Assembly (NCBI RefSeq): GCF_000699445.3
Contig: NC_067196.1
Coordinates: 23,205,116 to 23,269,115, forward strand
Length of the DNA: 64,000 nt
Origin: Schistosoma haematobium
Lineage: Eukaryota; Platyhelminthes; Trematoda; Strigeidida; Schistosomatidae
Direction of reading: 5' to 3'
This document shows positions 35,301-42,764 of the stretch, in pieces; position 1 is the first letter of the stretch, and each line of letters begins with the position of its first letter. The notes beneath the pieces are model-generated. The model was not told the origin of the DNA and did no database searches. It was given only the letters and a program-made list of their open reading frames with translations. A program made the position numbers and the translations under genes.

Positions 35301-37283
35301 ATAAGTTCCATGCTAGGATAAAACAGCTGCCCACTGTCTCTTCGTATGCCAAACGTAGATTGTAACACTAGATTTGATAATAGTTCAATAACTTACCTTC
35401 AAGATTAACGTATAGATAATTTTGTATTATGAATTAGGTAAAAACAAAAATGATTTCACAGGAGCACACATACCTTGGGAGAGTGCCTAAACTGGCAAAA
35501 TCCTGTGCATCTGAAAGTTTATTATCATCCAAATAGAGGATTTCTAATTTCGCAAACTTGAACACAATGCGTCTAAAAATGTTTGTAAAGAGAAACAGTA
35601 TCAAGTAAAAAATGGCCTATATATATATATGTCATTGGGTTGATGATTTAAAAAAGCAAGAATAAAATCCTGATAAAGACTGTAAAAGAGAACTATAACA
35701 GGATCGCTACTAGCTTTTATTCCTAGTCATGTTTGGTAACGGGTCTGACAATCTCTTGAAAACCAGTCAGAGCGTTGTGACGGCAGATAGATTACTTCCC
35801 ATGAGGCTTTTGTATAATACTGAGCCATACAAACAACTGACAACTCCGCTTTTTCCACCTAGTCGCAGCGTTGACAGTTGAAGTACAATATGGGAGTTAG
35901 TGGGATGATATTTGCGGACCGAGTATAAACAATCGATTCCAGGGCTTCAAGATAATGAAATTAATTGAATTGTAACCACTAGGCCAATGAAAACTTTGCC
36001 AAACCTCTGCATTACTAACGTGGTTTTGTCACTGAATGTCAACAATCGCTCGTATACAATGGTAACCGAACCCAGAGGTTTACCTTTAGGAGTTTTAGAG
36101 ACCCATGAGAAACCCGGTCTCTAGACGAGGCATCTTTTGCTAAGCCGTAAACTACTTCACTTCCCGTTTTTATGGCACTATTCAAAAGCAGAAACTGATT
36201 ATCGACACTTTCCGGTTACTGAGTAGCTAATCCATAGTTGTACTTGGCTTGATATTCAATTTCAACAGAAGCTGAACCCAATTTGCTTATATCAAGCAGT
36301 TTGAACTAGATATAACGTAAACCTACAAGCTAAATAGCTTCTAGTAGACGCGCACTACTCTGTACTTTGAACTTCTCGGATGAAAGTTAATATCCTAGCT
36401 GAATCTCAAAGTCAGTGTAGATTGTTTGAAATTTCGGCTTACTTTCCCCCAAATTTTTTAGTCACCATGGTATGCGGTAGTGAGTTCAAGTCTCAGTAGG
36501 GGCGTCAACATTTGTATATCAGTACATGCATTTAGTGAGTTTCAAAAAGACGATAACTATATATTTAATCCCACTGCTAGTCGTCTTTAAAAACATACCC
36601 TAATTATAAGTTTTTATTATAAGCTGCGCACAAAGTGTAATTATTAAGCCATTCACATCTTGTGCAAATTTCCAACTTTCAGATTATATTCATTCAAACG
36701 TGTAACTCTGTAAAATATCTCAAATGATAAAGGGCTCGTTTTAAGAATAATCTTCTGACCATTTTTGGTAAGAAAACATTAAAAATATATTCTATAGCGC
36801 TAGGATTATACTAGCAACTATTCCTCGTTTCGTGTAATGCCATCATTAAAAATGAAAGCAGGCATATGGGAAAACTCAGCTGCTTAGTACCGCTAAAACG
36901 TAAACAGATTTATTACCGATCCAATTATCAAGAGCTTTAAGAAAATGTATATATATCCACGTTAATTTTAAAATCACTAAGTTCAGTAGCTTTTCGTAGC
37001 ACAATTTATTTTAAAAGTTTAACAGTTTATTATATATCAAACGCCACACATTTATTTCGTCCCTTTTATTTTACAACTTATACTTTGATAAATTGATTAA
37101 ACATCCTCACATACTTCATTAACTATTTAAAACTTACTCATCCAAGGTTGAACTTGTTTCTGAAAAGTCCGGTGGTAATCTACGAAGATCATTTCCACTT
37201 AAATACAAAGTCCGTAAAGATGGCAAATAACCGAGTTTTTCAATATCCTCAGATTGGAGAAAATTATATGATAAATTGAGATA
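11248..37283 (-). CDS. XRRA1: Leucine-rich-repeat protein, XRRA1-like (11 exons, 5' end missing)
   Basis: Eleven minus-strand exons join in one frame with matching phases at every junction and give 2,661 nt, i.e. 886 residues plus stop. Residues 1-100 are leucine-rich repeats (motifs [49 protein letters not shown]). A polar linker follows, then one more LRR pair around residues 325-360 ([16 protein letters not shown]) and a [14 protein letters not shown] segment. The C-terminal half is Ser/Asn-rich and ends in a basic, coiled-coil-like stretch ([18 protein letters not shown]). The order of LRRs, an insert, a second LRR block and a long tail, and the wording of the LRRs, match my recollection of vertebrate XRRA1 (X-ray radiation resistance-associated protein 1); the family call is inference. 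No start codon was found, so upstream exons probably lie above 37,283. An AATAAA lies about 92 nt past the stop (11156..11151). Introns of 0.4-7 kb are packed with mobile elements. Confidence 0.72.
11613..12812 (+). mobile_element. 5'-truncated RTE fragment split by a solo LTR
   Basis: A plus-strand RTE 3' fragment. 11613-11776 encodes the post-FADD region ([15 protein letters not shown]) and 12262-12812 continues it ([29 protein letters not shown] after a frameshift near 12370) to a taagtaagcaagtaa tail. The two halves belong to one insertion interrupted by the LTR at 11777-12256. An imperfect 15-bp direct repeat (ATATtATACGTAtAT and ATATcATACGTAcAT) on the two sides may be its target duplication. 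Confidence 0.85.
11777..12256. mobile_element. Solo LTR of an LTR retrotransposon (480 bp)
   Basis: Starts TGTTATG and ends TATAACA, a 6-bp inverted terminus of the usual TG...CA type. A perfect 5-bp duplication, gtaag, lies at 11772-11776 and 12257-12261. Taking out the LTR and one gtaag rejoins the reading frame of the host RTE fragment (GSDADV then R-V-R-I-G), proving insertion into it. A tatataa box sits near 12066. No gag or pol sequence is present, so it is a solo LTR left by recombination. The family (gypsy or BEL) cannot be told from this. Confidence 0.87.
12889..13099. repeat. 211-bp inverted-repeat element
   Basis: Arms 12889-12948 and 13039-13099 are inverted copies, including a perfect 20-bp core at 12920-12939 and 13049-13068. 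It lies about 75 bp past the RTE fragment. The motif ctgaagaagt...gacgaaacac at 13011-13046 and its relative at 13250-13300 (acgtttcgtgactcag...cttcttcaaag) belong to a repeat wording common in Penelope-like element ends; that link is tentative. Confidence 0.5.
13547..13819 (-). other. Unidentified 90-codon open frame in an LRR-gene intron
   Basis: Encodes a mixed-composition peptide ([40 protein letters not shown]). It lies between the last two exons on the same strand. No acceptor or donor pair makes it fit the phases of those exons, and no family is recognised. It could be part of an unclassified repeat. Confidence 0.25.
14254..14400 (-). CDS. XRRA1: XRRA1-like gene, tenth recognised exon (basic helix)
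   Basis: Acceptor aaacag, donor gttagt. Encodes 49 residues, highly basic and probably coiled coil ([18 protein letters not shown] then [18 protein letters not shown]). Phase 0 at both ends. Confidence 0.7.
14812..15090 (-). mobile_element. tRNA-derived SINE, best-preserved copy
   Basis: On the minus strand the head reads like a tRNA: GGTTCAGTGGTCCAGTAGG (A box region), TTAAGCGTTCGTGCGCGAGA, and a perfect B box GGGTTCGAATCCC. The body (GGATGAGCACCGCTGAGGAG, GCCGTCCACTGCC) and tail (GGTCTAACACCAGTCGGTTC) follow. The head is tRNA-like but has no complete cloverleaf, so I class it as a SINE and not a tRNA gene. Confidence 0.75.
15193..15410 (-). mobile_element. tRNA-derived SINE, diverged
   Basis: Antisense: cctggaagtaatgacggctg, gaatttgaactcaggac (B box), aacttctagaccactgaac. 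Lies about 100 bp from the copy at 14812-15090 in the same sense. Confidence 0.6.
15838..15990 (+). mobile_element. Degenerate Sm-alpha-type SINE
   Basis: Has a tRNA-like 5' part (GTAGCTGAGTGGTTG and a B box GGGTTCGATTCTC) followed by a shortened remnant of the hammerhead region ending near CATAATCCATCTACTCC. The ribozyme core is lost. Confidence 0.5.
17035..17168 (+). mobile_element. Very short RTE 3' end fragment
   Basis: Plus-strand copy of the last 40 or so codons ([21 protein letters not shown], then TGA in place of Trp, then MLVGGLCSI) and a (TAAG)n tail. It lies in an intron of the LRR gene, close to exon 17251-17630. Confidence 0.85.
17251..17630 (-). CDS. XRRA1: XRRA1-like gene, ninth recognised exon
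   Basis: Acceptor cttcataag, donor gtaagt. Begins [16 protein letters not shown], a short helical segment, then a Ser-rich region. The Met is internal, not a start. Confidence 0.7.
18325..18613. mobile_element. Merlin-like MITE (289 bp, 8-bp target duplication)
   Basis: Perfect 8-bp direct repeats, GTGAAACC, at 18317-18324 and 18614-18621 flank a 289-bp element. Its ends are inverted repeats of about 26 bp, starting GGtGAgACc on the left and GGaGAaACt on the right and sharing CATAATTTATGGACGA but for the first base. Merlin DNA transposons make 8-9 bp duplications, begin with GG and are known from Schistosoma. hAT elements also make 8-bp duplications but normally start with CA. There is no transposase ORF, so it is non-autonomous. 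Superfamily call is inference. Confidence 0.78.
19090..19345 (+). mobile_element. Dispersed SINE-like repeat with TAAA-rich tail
   Basis: Reads ctctggtacaaccgagagtg ... gtgtctgggcacccgggcag ... ggtgcccctttgtaccaata and ends in aaataaataaataaaataaaa. The reverse complement of its 3' half is nested in the SINE at 6.9 kb, and a diverged piece lies near 54.9 kb. An antisense ORF of 60 codons over it is not a gene. Confidence 0.6.
19443..19659 (-). CDS. XRRA1: XRRA1-like gene, eighth recognised exon
   Basis: Acceptor caatttag, donor gtaaga. The frame is open for 217 nt and encodes a His/Asn/Gln/Ser-rich stretch followed by [16 protein letters not shown]. It has no Met, so a start-codon ORF search would miss it. 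Ends in phase 1, as the next exon needs. Confidence 0.66.
20146..20793 (-). pseudogene. RTE reverse transcriptase, catalytic FADD and C-terminal part
   Basis: Two open segments (20793-20491 and 20460-20146) in different frames. The first starts [12 protein letters not shown], with the catalytic Asp pair, and includes [20 protein letters not shown]. The second covers [11 protein letters not shown] and [17 protein letters not shown] frameshift lies near 20470. Confidence 0.85.
20818..21405 (-). pseudogene. RTE reverse transcriptase, N-terminal part
   Basis: Contains [46 protein letters not shown] (palm aspartate) and [12 protein letters not shown], the standard ordered reverse transcriptase motifs. 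Ends at a stop shortly before the catalytic FADD. Confidence 0.85.
21505..21927 (-). pseudogene. RTE linker segment between endonuclease and reverse transcriptase
   Basis: 140 codons, Lys/Glu-rich ([20 protein letters not shown]), ending just before the first reverse transcriptase motif. It is separated from neighbouring segments by point stops. Confidence 0.75.
22234..22914 (-). pseudogene. RTE endonuclease domain segment
   Basis: An open segment of 226 codons. The first 150 or so read as the endonuclease ([24 protein letters not shown]). A stretch then reads out of frame before the usual [13 protein letters not shown] returns, implying two compensating indels. It ends at a TGA in the same frame as the following [13 protein letters not shown] sequence, so this is a nonsense change and not the natural end. 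Confidence 0.8.
23219..25500. other. LRR-gene intron, no recognised feature
   Basis: AT-rich intronic sequence between the full-length RTE copy and the Sm-alpha remnant at 25.5 kb. No exon-like stretch, microsatellite or known repeat seen. Confidence 0.5.
25510..25705 (-). mobile_element. Degenerate Sm-alpha-type SINE
   Basis: On the minus strand, GGTACATCCAGATGACGA...AAATAAAACGAAACG preserves the hammerhead layout with substitutions in the core. The flanking gcctcgatat and aggattgcaactgacc match the 8.3-kb copy. Confidence 0.6.
26285..26470 (+). mobile_element. Degenerate Sm-alpha-type SINE
   Basis: A tRNA-like start (TTCAGTGGATAAC, B box GGGTTCGAGTCT), then a decayed hammerhead (CCAGCTGACAGG ... 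GGGACAAAAC) and the usual CAAATCCATCTATTCC end. The core CUGANGA reads CTGACAG, so self-cleavage is not expected. Confidence 0.55.
26656..27046 (-). CDS. XRRA1: XRRA1-like gene, seventh recognised exon
   Basis: Acceptor cttttag, donor gtatgc. Encodes 130 residues rich in Ser, Asn, Thr and Leu, with an acidic end ([14 protein letters not shown]). No domain recognised. It is included because phase and strand fit both neighbours. Confidence 0.68.
28640..28885 (-). mobile_element. tRNA-derived SINE
   Basis: Antisense: cgaaccgatctaaattagac, cctggtcatttcgtccta, gaatcgaacataggacc, aacattgagtagagatcc. It explains the 72-codon ORF at 28715-28933. Confidence 0.6.
29070..29485 (-). CDS. XRRA1: XRRA1-like gene, sixth recognised exon (second LRR block)
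   Basis: Acceptor tttcatag, donor gtaagt. Opens by completing the LRR ([19 protein letters not shown]) and continues with [19 protein letters not shown], the region most like vertebrate XRRA1 as I recall it. The rest is polar. Ends in phase 2. Confidence 0.75.
29692..30125. mobile_element. Head-to-head pair of tRNA-derived SINEs
   Basis: 29692-29900 is antisense (gacattgattaaaaaccagg, gggcttgaacccatgacc). 29925-30125 is sense (TAAGTGGTCTGAAAGTTAAG, B-box-like GGGTTCAACCCC, CCCAGTGTTTCATGG). The outer 75 bp of each form an inverted repeat. Confidence 0.65.
30324..30676 (-). CDS. XRRA1: XRRA1-like gene, fifth recognised exon (linker and start of second LRR block)
   Basis: Acceptor cttttcag, donor gtaagt. 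Contains [20 protein letters not shown] and ends with the LRR start [13 protein letters not shown]. Ends in phase 0. Confidence 0.74.
31336..31532 (-). CDS. XRRA1: XRRA1-like gene, fourth recognised exon (linker)
   Basis: A Ser/Lys/Asn/Gln-rich segment with no recognised domain. The acceptor is tttttgag and the proposed donor is gtactg, chosen because it leaves phase 1, which the next exon requires. The donor is weaker than at other junctions. Confidence 0.6.
31765..32130. repeat. Dispersed repeat copies (two, adjoining)
   Basis: 31765-31960 contains ccttggtttcgtcaac, gtacctgcaatcttgag and gagattcgaatccacccca. 31975-32130 contains ggtagccattaggaaacc and ttggcactcatcagaaactc. Both carry a gattcgaa-like B-box complement, so the family may be tRNA-derived. 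Confidence 0.4.
32205..32330 (-). mobile_element. Degenerate tRNA-derived SINE
   Basis: Antisense: agactgagctaatcttcagc, gcacatacactcacagcg, then a poorly kept B box. Strongly diverged. Confidence 0.4.
33542..33748 (-). CDS. XRRA1: XRRA1-like gene, third recognised exon (end of LRR block)
   Basis: Acceptor ttttttcag, donor gtaggt. It begins with the repeat [15 protein letters not shown] and continues into a polar, low-complexity linker. The donor falls just before an in-frame TAG, which supports splicing here. Confidence 0.72.
33890..34120 (-). repeat. Dispersed repeat, clearest copy of its family
   Basis: Reads gtggttggaggtgatccac, ctaggtttcgtgttatttgg, cactcgtcaggaaggc and gtctgattcgaacccatgtc in the plus orientation. 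The gattcgaaccc is a B-box complement, so the transcribed strand would be minus. Confidence 0.45.
34490..34880 (+). repeat. 3' UTR-like remnant of a non-LTR retrotransposon
   Basis: Pyrimidine-rich block (cttcagccaaacgtaagtgc, gatctccccgcttctcgtctc, ttttgctgacatgaatttta, gatacatattcatactggg) matching the wording after the reverse transcriptase at 47.1-47.4 kb. No coding sequence. Confidence 0.4.
35200..35360 (+). mobile_element. Degenerate tRNA-derived SINE
   Basis: Sense: ccaacgtggttgtctaaatg, gcggatgagcacttctgata, atgctaggataaaacagctg, cccactgtctcttcg. Confidence 0.5.
35474..35572 (-). CDS. XRRA1: XRRA1-like gene, second recognised exon (LRR)
   Basis: A 99-nt exon between a tttttag acceptor and a gtatgt donor. 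It encodes the [23 protein letters not shown]. Its phases (needs 1 nt, leaves 2 nt) match both neighbours. Confidence 0.75.
35600..37100. other. LRR-gene intron, no recognised feature
   Basis: Between the exons at 35474-35572 and 37138-37283. A GC-richer patch at 35,760-36,130 looks like decayed repeat, but I cannot place it in a family. A short tatatatatata run sits at 35,619-35,630. Confidence 0.4.
37138..37283 (-). CDS. XRRA1: XRRA1-like gene, first recognised exon (LRR)
   Basis: Preceded by a ttttag acceptor and followed by a gtaag donor. It encodes two leucine-rich repeats ([28 protein letters not shown]) and ends in phase 2. It opens in mid-repeat, so at least one earlier exon is expected. 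Confidence 0.72.
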
Positions 37284-38500
37284 CTAAAATAAAAATGATT
37301 TGTCGTTGAAGTCGATCATATTTATAAATAGTAAAATATCAATTTCTGTTTTTCTCATCTGCTAAAAATAGGAACATAACATCTTATGATCTTGAACACA
37401 AGTGGACAAATTTGCTACAGTTTATGGTGTCATAAAAAAGTAAATTCTACAGAAATTGGTAGATGGTGGAAGAATCAATATTGAGAATGAGAAAGTGAAT
37501 TAAGTGTGACAAGATGTTTATTGTCTAAAAGGAAATAAAAATTAGGTATAATTTCATTATTCAAATATACTTTTAATTCTATCACCTTTATAATTTTTAA
37601 GCATGCATTTTTGCTGTTCTTAGCACTCGACTACAAAATATTACAACGTCCTATATGAATTAGACCATTATCCAGCGAATATCTTCACGGATTGGTGCCT
37701 TGTTGCTGTCTATTCACTATATTATATTCGTCAACAATGTCCTATTTCTGCTTAAAATATGATTTAAGCATCTTAATAAAAATAGCTACATAGACCGATT
37801 GGTTGACTTAAGCCTATGTTTGGTCTTAAAATCTCATAGTCTGTCGACAGTGACGAAATTCACTATAGAATATTTTTTTTGTAAGATGAGTCTTTCATTT
37901 TAGCTGATACCTAATGAGTACGGGCTAGAACCTCAATTACTTAGGGTTAAATTGCTTGATTTCAGGTTTTTGTGACATAAGGTCTACCGATTTATTTGAA
38001 TTACAAGTCATAGTATACGGTGAAAAAATTAAACGGTTCAAAATCTAATATGGAAACATTAAAGTGCTCCCTGAATCAACGAGGTAGTGTAAGTTGTATG
38101 TAATGTTGGTTGTTAAGTGCTACATATTTCCTTATTAAGCCCCGTTTGCTTATCGGGATTAATCCAACTTTACTTTAAAAGAAACGTTTTGGACGTTTAC
38201 ATGGTACACAAAAGATTTTAAGTTTGAAAAACACACTTTTTTCTTTAGCATAATTTCTTCATCCCATGCTAGAGGTTGCATGTATATGTGCAAATACTAA
38301 CTTGAAGATCCACCAGACTTATGATATGTATTCTGTTAGACTGTTACCAACTAAATTGAATGAAACAAATAGATTATGGGTTTTATTGAAAACCGTACTT
38401 CCTTTTTTAAAGTAACAATGACATTACTAGAATAAATTTTTAATCTGTTTTTTTGACCTACATTGCAGTTAAAGTTTTGCATACCTCTTATTTGATTGAA

Positions 38501-40553
38501 GGCAAAGCTTAAATATCAGTCATCCCCAGTTCTTTTTCAAAATAAAGGCTTGGTAGCTCACAACAACAATAAATACAAACCTCAATCAATTTTGACAAAA
38601 AGAAAAACTTATCTCAGTGCTTACCGTGGTACACTTAAAATGAATGAATCATTACAAAGTAAATCACAACTTAAACCTAAATAAGAACATTAATTTGGCA
38701 TGACCTACACACGAACATTTATAAATGGTATAGGGCGAATTCAACTTATAAGCTTAATCAAGCCCATTAAAAGGTGTCGATTAACTGTTCTTCATATTAG
38801 TTTGTAGTGACCTACTTTTACCAAGAGAACGCGAATGATTTAACGGAAACAATCATTATTATAACCAATTGTACCAGTGATTGTTTTACTGTGCTCGTTT
38901 GTTTAACTGTGCCAAAGACAGCCATATTACTCCTCCACTACTCTCCATTACTTTTCCGCGGATTGTGACCTTGCACGGGTTCGGTTACGCTCGGTAACCA
39001 CGCTTGTACTCCTTTGGCACGATCTCGGTATCCTTTCGATACCACGAGATCGCCAACAAATACATCTCGACTACAGCCATCAACTGCTTTCTGATATTTG
39101 GCTTACGGGCGATTTTATCGGTTAACTGGCACGTAGTCTGCTTGTAGTGGTGTTCATAGTCGATCGCGACTCGACTTCACGCTACAAGTTCACCGTATTT
39201 GGCACAAAGATCAGTCTTAAATTAAGATGTTCGTAAAGTTCCTTTTCATTTGCTGAAATTCGGCATGCACAGAAATGAACAGATCAACAGGTCTGGGTAG
39301 TTATGAACACGGAGCAGGTGAACTTTGCGAAATATTTGAGGTCAATATCCCACACTTTTCAAAGCATGATAATTAGAATTTCAGAGTGTAACTTATTTTT
39401 TTAAAAGTAATTATCAATCTAGTGTTCTCATAACCAATCTACAGATCAGCCTTGCTGATTATCCTGATTCAAATACATATGCGGCTTTCAGTTACCACTG
39501 AAAGTGTATTCAACTGAAGTTGTGGACAAAGACAGACATTTGTTAAGTTCACAGACGACTATAAAATATACACAAGCTTACATGTAAACTGTTAAATCCA
39601 TGTGAATAGCTCGATAGTGAGTTGATTTGGTTCAGCGAAAGATCCAGTTCCACTAAACTATTAAATTTCTCAAAACATTCTACAAAATTTCACATAATAA
39701 CAATTCTAGAAATACCTAAAGAAAGAGTATTATCAGCAGCAACTAGTTTTTTTAGGGAGGTAAGTTTTAGATGTAGATCGGGCTCCAAGCCCTCCAAACC
39801 CAGACAAGACACATCAACTTCGCATATACATGATTGGTCTTTAAATAAACCACGTTTCAACTGGTATAATAAACATCACAAAAAGACCTCACAAGTAATT
39901 CACTCGTTAGAGTTATGTTGGGTGCATCTGAACTTGAAGAAAAGTCGCTAAATGAAGGCTCCTCATTAGAACCCAAAGTGATTAAACCATCTTTGACCCT
40001 TCGAGCCCATATACCACCTAAAATTATATATGTAACATTAATTATTTGTTAGTTAACCTTTGTCTTTTGTCAAGGGATTAGGTGGAAGATAATCCCCCAT
40101 TACTCCTATTGCCAACTGTTTTAGAGTATGAAATTTTCTTTAGCGTAGTTTCAAGAGAATCCAGCCTGAAATAGTCTTGTAATTACTGCCATTTCTGCCT
40201 AGGCGCGTTTCAGTTGCTAAAGTTTGTTATCATAATGACCTACAGACTGACTATTTAAAACAAAGGATGATCTGGATATTAAAGCAGAATTTGATGAGCA
40301 CCTCAATCAGATGGCTAGAAATACGATTGGAGTAAATCTTCCTATTGTATGCTTACAACTAGCTGAAACTGTTCAATTAAATGTATTGATCCAACCAACC
40401 AAGCGACCAATAATTTTAAATCAAGGGTCGTTTCTACCCTATCACGTTTCTAACGTTACAGGAAAGTTATCACATTTATCCACCATCAGTGTTGGTAAAC
40501 GATCAGATCCATGCACTAACGGATATGCGTCGTTTCCGGCGTACTGTTAACTA
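38501..40553 (+). other. Candidate plus-strand gene: cluster of exon-like segments, unidentified
   Basis: Several open plus-strand stretches end at good donors or begin at good acceptors. They are 38501-38660 (donor gtaaat), 39610-39762 (acceptor gtgaatag, donor gtaagt; STKLLNFSKHSTKFHI), about 39912-40031 (donor gtaaca; KPSLTLRAHIPPKIIY), 40082-40144 (acceptor ggattag, phase-compatible with the previous; NPPLLLLPTVLEYEIFF) and 40269-40553 with a stop (LPIVCLQLAETVQLNVLI). The amino-acid make-up is protein-like, but I could not join all segments in phase and recognise no family. The KLLNFSKHSTKFHI wording recalls MSP/ASH-type beta domains, a weak hint. It may be a real gene or a decayed one. 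Confidence 0.3.
38905..39210 (-). other. GC-richer island with strong hairpins; possible gypsy-type integrase remnant
   Basis: This stretch is clearly less AT-rich than its surroundings. It holds two hairpins: 38983-38999 (GGTTAC/GTAACC, 5-nt loop) and 39021-39051 (GATCTCGGTATC paired with GATAC-CA-CGAGATC). A 9-bp inverted pair (TGTGCCAAA) sits at its edges. One minus-strand frame reads VFVGDLVVSKGYRDRAKG then AWLPS, which recalls the GD...Y...W.P layout at the C-terminus of gypsy integrases. That match is short and uncertain. Confidence 0.35.
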
Positions 40554-40559
40554 ATTTAG

Positions 40560-41920
40560 ATGTCGTGTTCCGTTTTGAGTTTTGCTATGTTGAGCGTTCA
40601 GTTTCGTTAGAGCTGCTACTTTTCAAAATGTTATAACTTTACTCCCTTCTATTAGGCTTGTGTCGTTTGTTCGAGTTAATACTGGTCGGAATAAATTCCT
40701 CATCGTTATCCACTATGAAGGAATGTACTGATTTGGCTGTGTTGTAAATTTCTGTTTTTTAAACACCAAAGGGTAAATTCACTGTCCTAAAAGTTAATTT
40801 TCCATGATTTTGTATCACTCTGCTATCATAATTATTGCTGATCCCCAGCAATAGATCGAGCTGCTCCAGGTTGAGAGGTCACCTTTATTAGTGTTTGTCT
40901 CAGATGCTCATGATTAATTTTGTCAACAAGTTTTTTTGACAACTGCTATTCGGTGCACTAGTGTGTTGTGAATGCAGCATGAACTGCGAGATACCGGACT
41001 TCTGATTTTTTGAAGTTGAGTGGTAAATGTATCATGCAGGTTGCTGAAGAAACTTGCACTATTCGCGAGATCTACTTGTATGCGTCAAATTAATGAAACA
41101 AGATTATTAAGAAACTCCTTCAGTTTTACGATGGTTTCAGTTTAAGGAAATGTTCAGACTACCTCAAAGGTTATATTAAGGTGGGCGAAGCCGATAATCC
41201 TGTCAAAGAGTCATGGGTCGTATTGATCTAGAATCACTCGGCGTCACTAGAAAACTCTAGTAACTTGTGGTACTGACAGCTTTTTCTGCGGCGCCCAAGT
41301 GTGCTTTAATTCATGTTATGAAATACTGTAGGTGGCTTTAACGGTGTCTAATTCGCCGTGTATAAGTGTGCCAGTAGAACAGACACCAAGAACACCAGCT
41401 TATCTTCAGATGGCCTAGGTTTAATGTTGACTCAATCTTACTTAGAAATCTCGTGCTTTTTCGGCTACTGTTTAAGATGATCACTAATAAGTTCATTAAA
41501 TGTTAGCTTCCTGTATTTTAAGACACCAAATTCAGAATTTCAGGCACCAAACAATCATGGGTCAACCGGTATCTGCGTCAAGCTATTAACGACGAAAGCA
41601 ACTTAGCTACAACTCCCCCTTTGGACATATTCTAGATGGAACTGGGTGAACTGAGAAATATAGTTCAAAATGGCGATACCTACCCTCAGTGAATCAGGAA
41701 AAACTATTATTCAACTATATAAGTTTTAATTTATTTTGTGGATACACATTTGAAAGTAAACCACAACATATTGTTAAGCTGTGCTTCTAGTATGTACATG
41801 GGAGTAAATCTGGTACTATAATTAGCAACTTTTTATTTATTTGGCCGAAACGTATTATTTGCGTGAAAGAACTGTGACACTGATAAGTGTCGATGCAACT
41901 CAAGTGTTTTATAAGTTTAT
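40560..41920. other. Gene-free stretch between the candidate clusters
   Basis: No convincing exon, repeat or RNA seen on either strand before the Sm-alpha remnant at 41.9 kb. Confidence 0.4.
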
Positions 41921-41929
41921 GGTTGTTAT

Positions 41930-42040
41930 AAAACAACCGTTGGAAAGGCCGAGATTGATGGTGGTTAGCAATGGAATTGAGGACACATATGTCGTCCAAT
42001 TTGGGAATCGTCAGCCAGATAGAATATAACCTATAACATC
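41930..42040 (-). mobile_element. Degenerate Sm-alpha-type SINE fragment
   Basis: The minus strand reads TCTGGCTGACGATTCCCAAATTGGACGACAT...GTCCTC, then CATTGCTAACCACC. CUGACGA survives but GAAA is changed to GACA. An antisense ORF over it (41841-42029) is a by-product. Confidence 0.55.
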
Positions 42041-42764
42041 GTAATCCAATTCACATTATTTGTGTTTCTCGAGATTGTTCATCTTACACCGCTTTCAATG
42101 CCATTTACAAAAGGTTTATGACCATTGTGAAATGTACACTACTAAAAAGACCTAGGTTTCCTAACGTCTCGATCAACTTATATTTCCTGTTTGTGATGAA
42201 GTATTCGGTCAGATTAAGTTAGCAGAAAAAACTTTACACCAAAAGACAAATCAGGAGATAAGGAAATGTGTTGTGCACTCAGACGTGTTTACAAATGAGG
42301 TGATGACTGAAAGAACGTTTTTCTTAACACGATGTTTAAAACTATGAATTGATATCTATGAACATACTGGGAGATCTTTCACAAATTCCAGCTCTTGGAC
42401 ACATTTTCTGGTAAGAAATTTGAAGAATCATGTAGTATGTAGGATTCTCAGGAGAGAACGGTTTGTAATAAAAAAAATTAAGTGTTTCCACTTATTGTAT
42501 GCTCGGAAACATTTCTTTTGCATTAATTTCTCCGTAGAGTGAACACATTTTAATGAACAATTTGGTATAATAGGAAAGCTGGGAAGATATGTATGTGCAT
42601 CTGTGCGTTGAAGTGATAATTATTACCTCCAAACAACCTAGATTATTTTTCGGCCCATATTTTCTTCCGAAATTCGTCTTCCAGAACGTAATGGAATCTA
42701 TTTTTGAAAATTCTTAATTGACTTGGTTCAGAACAGTGATTCTGTAATCAACATGAACAGCTTT

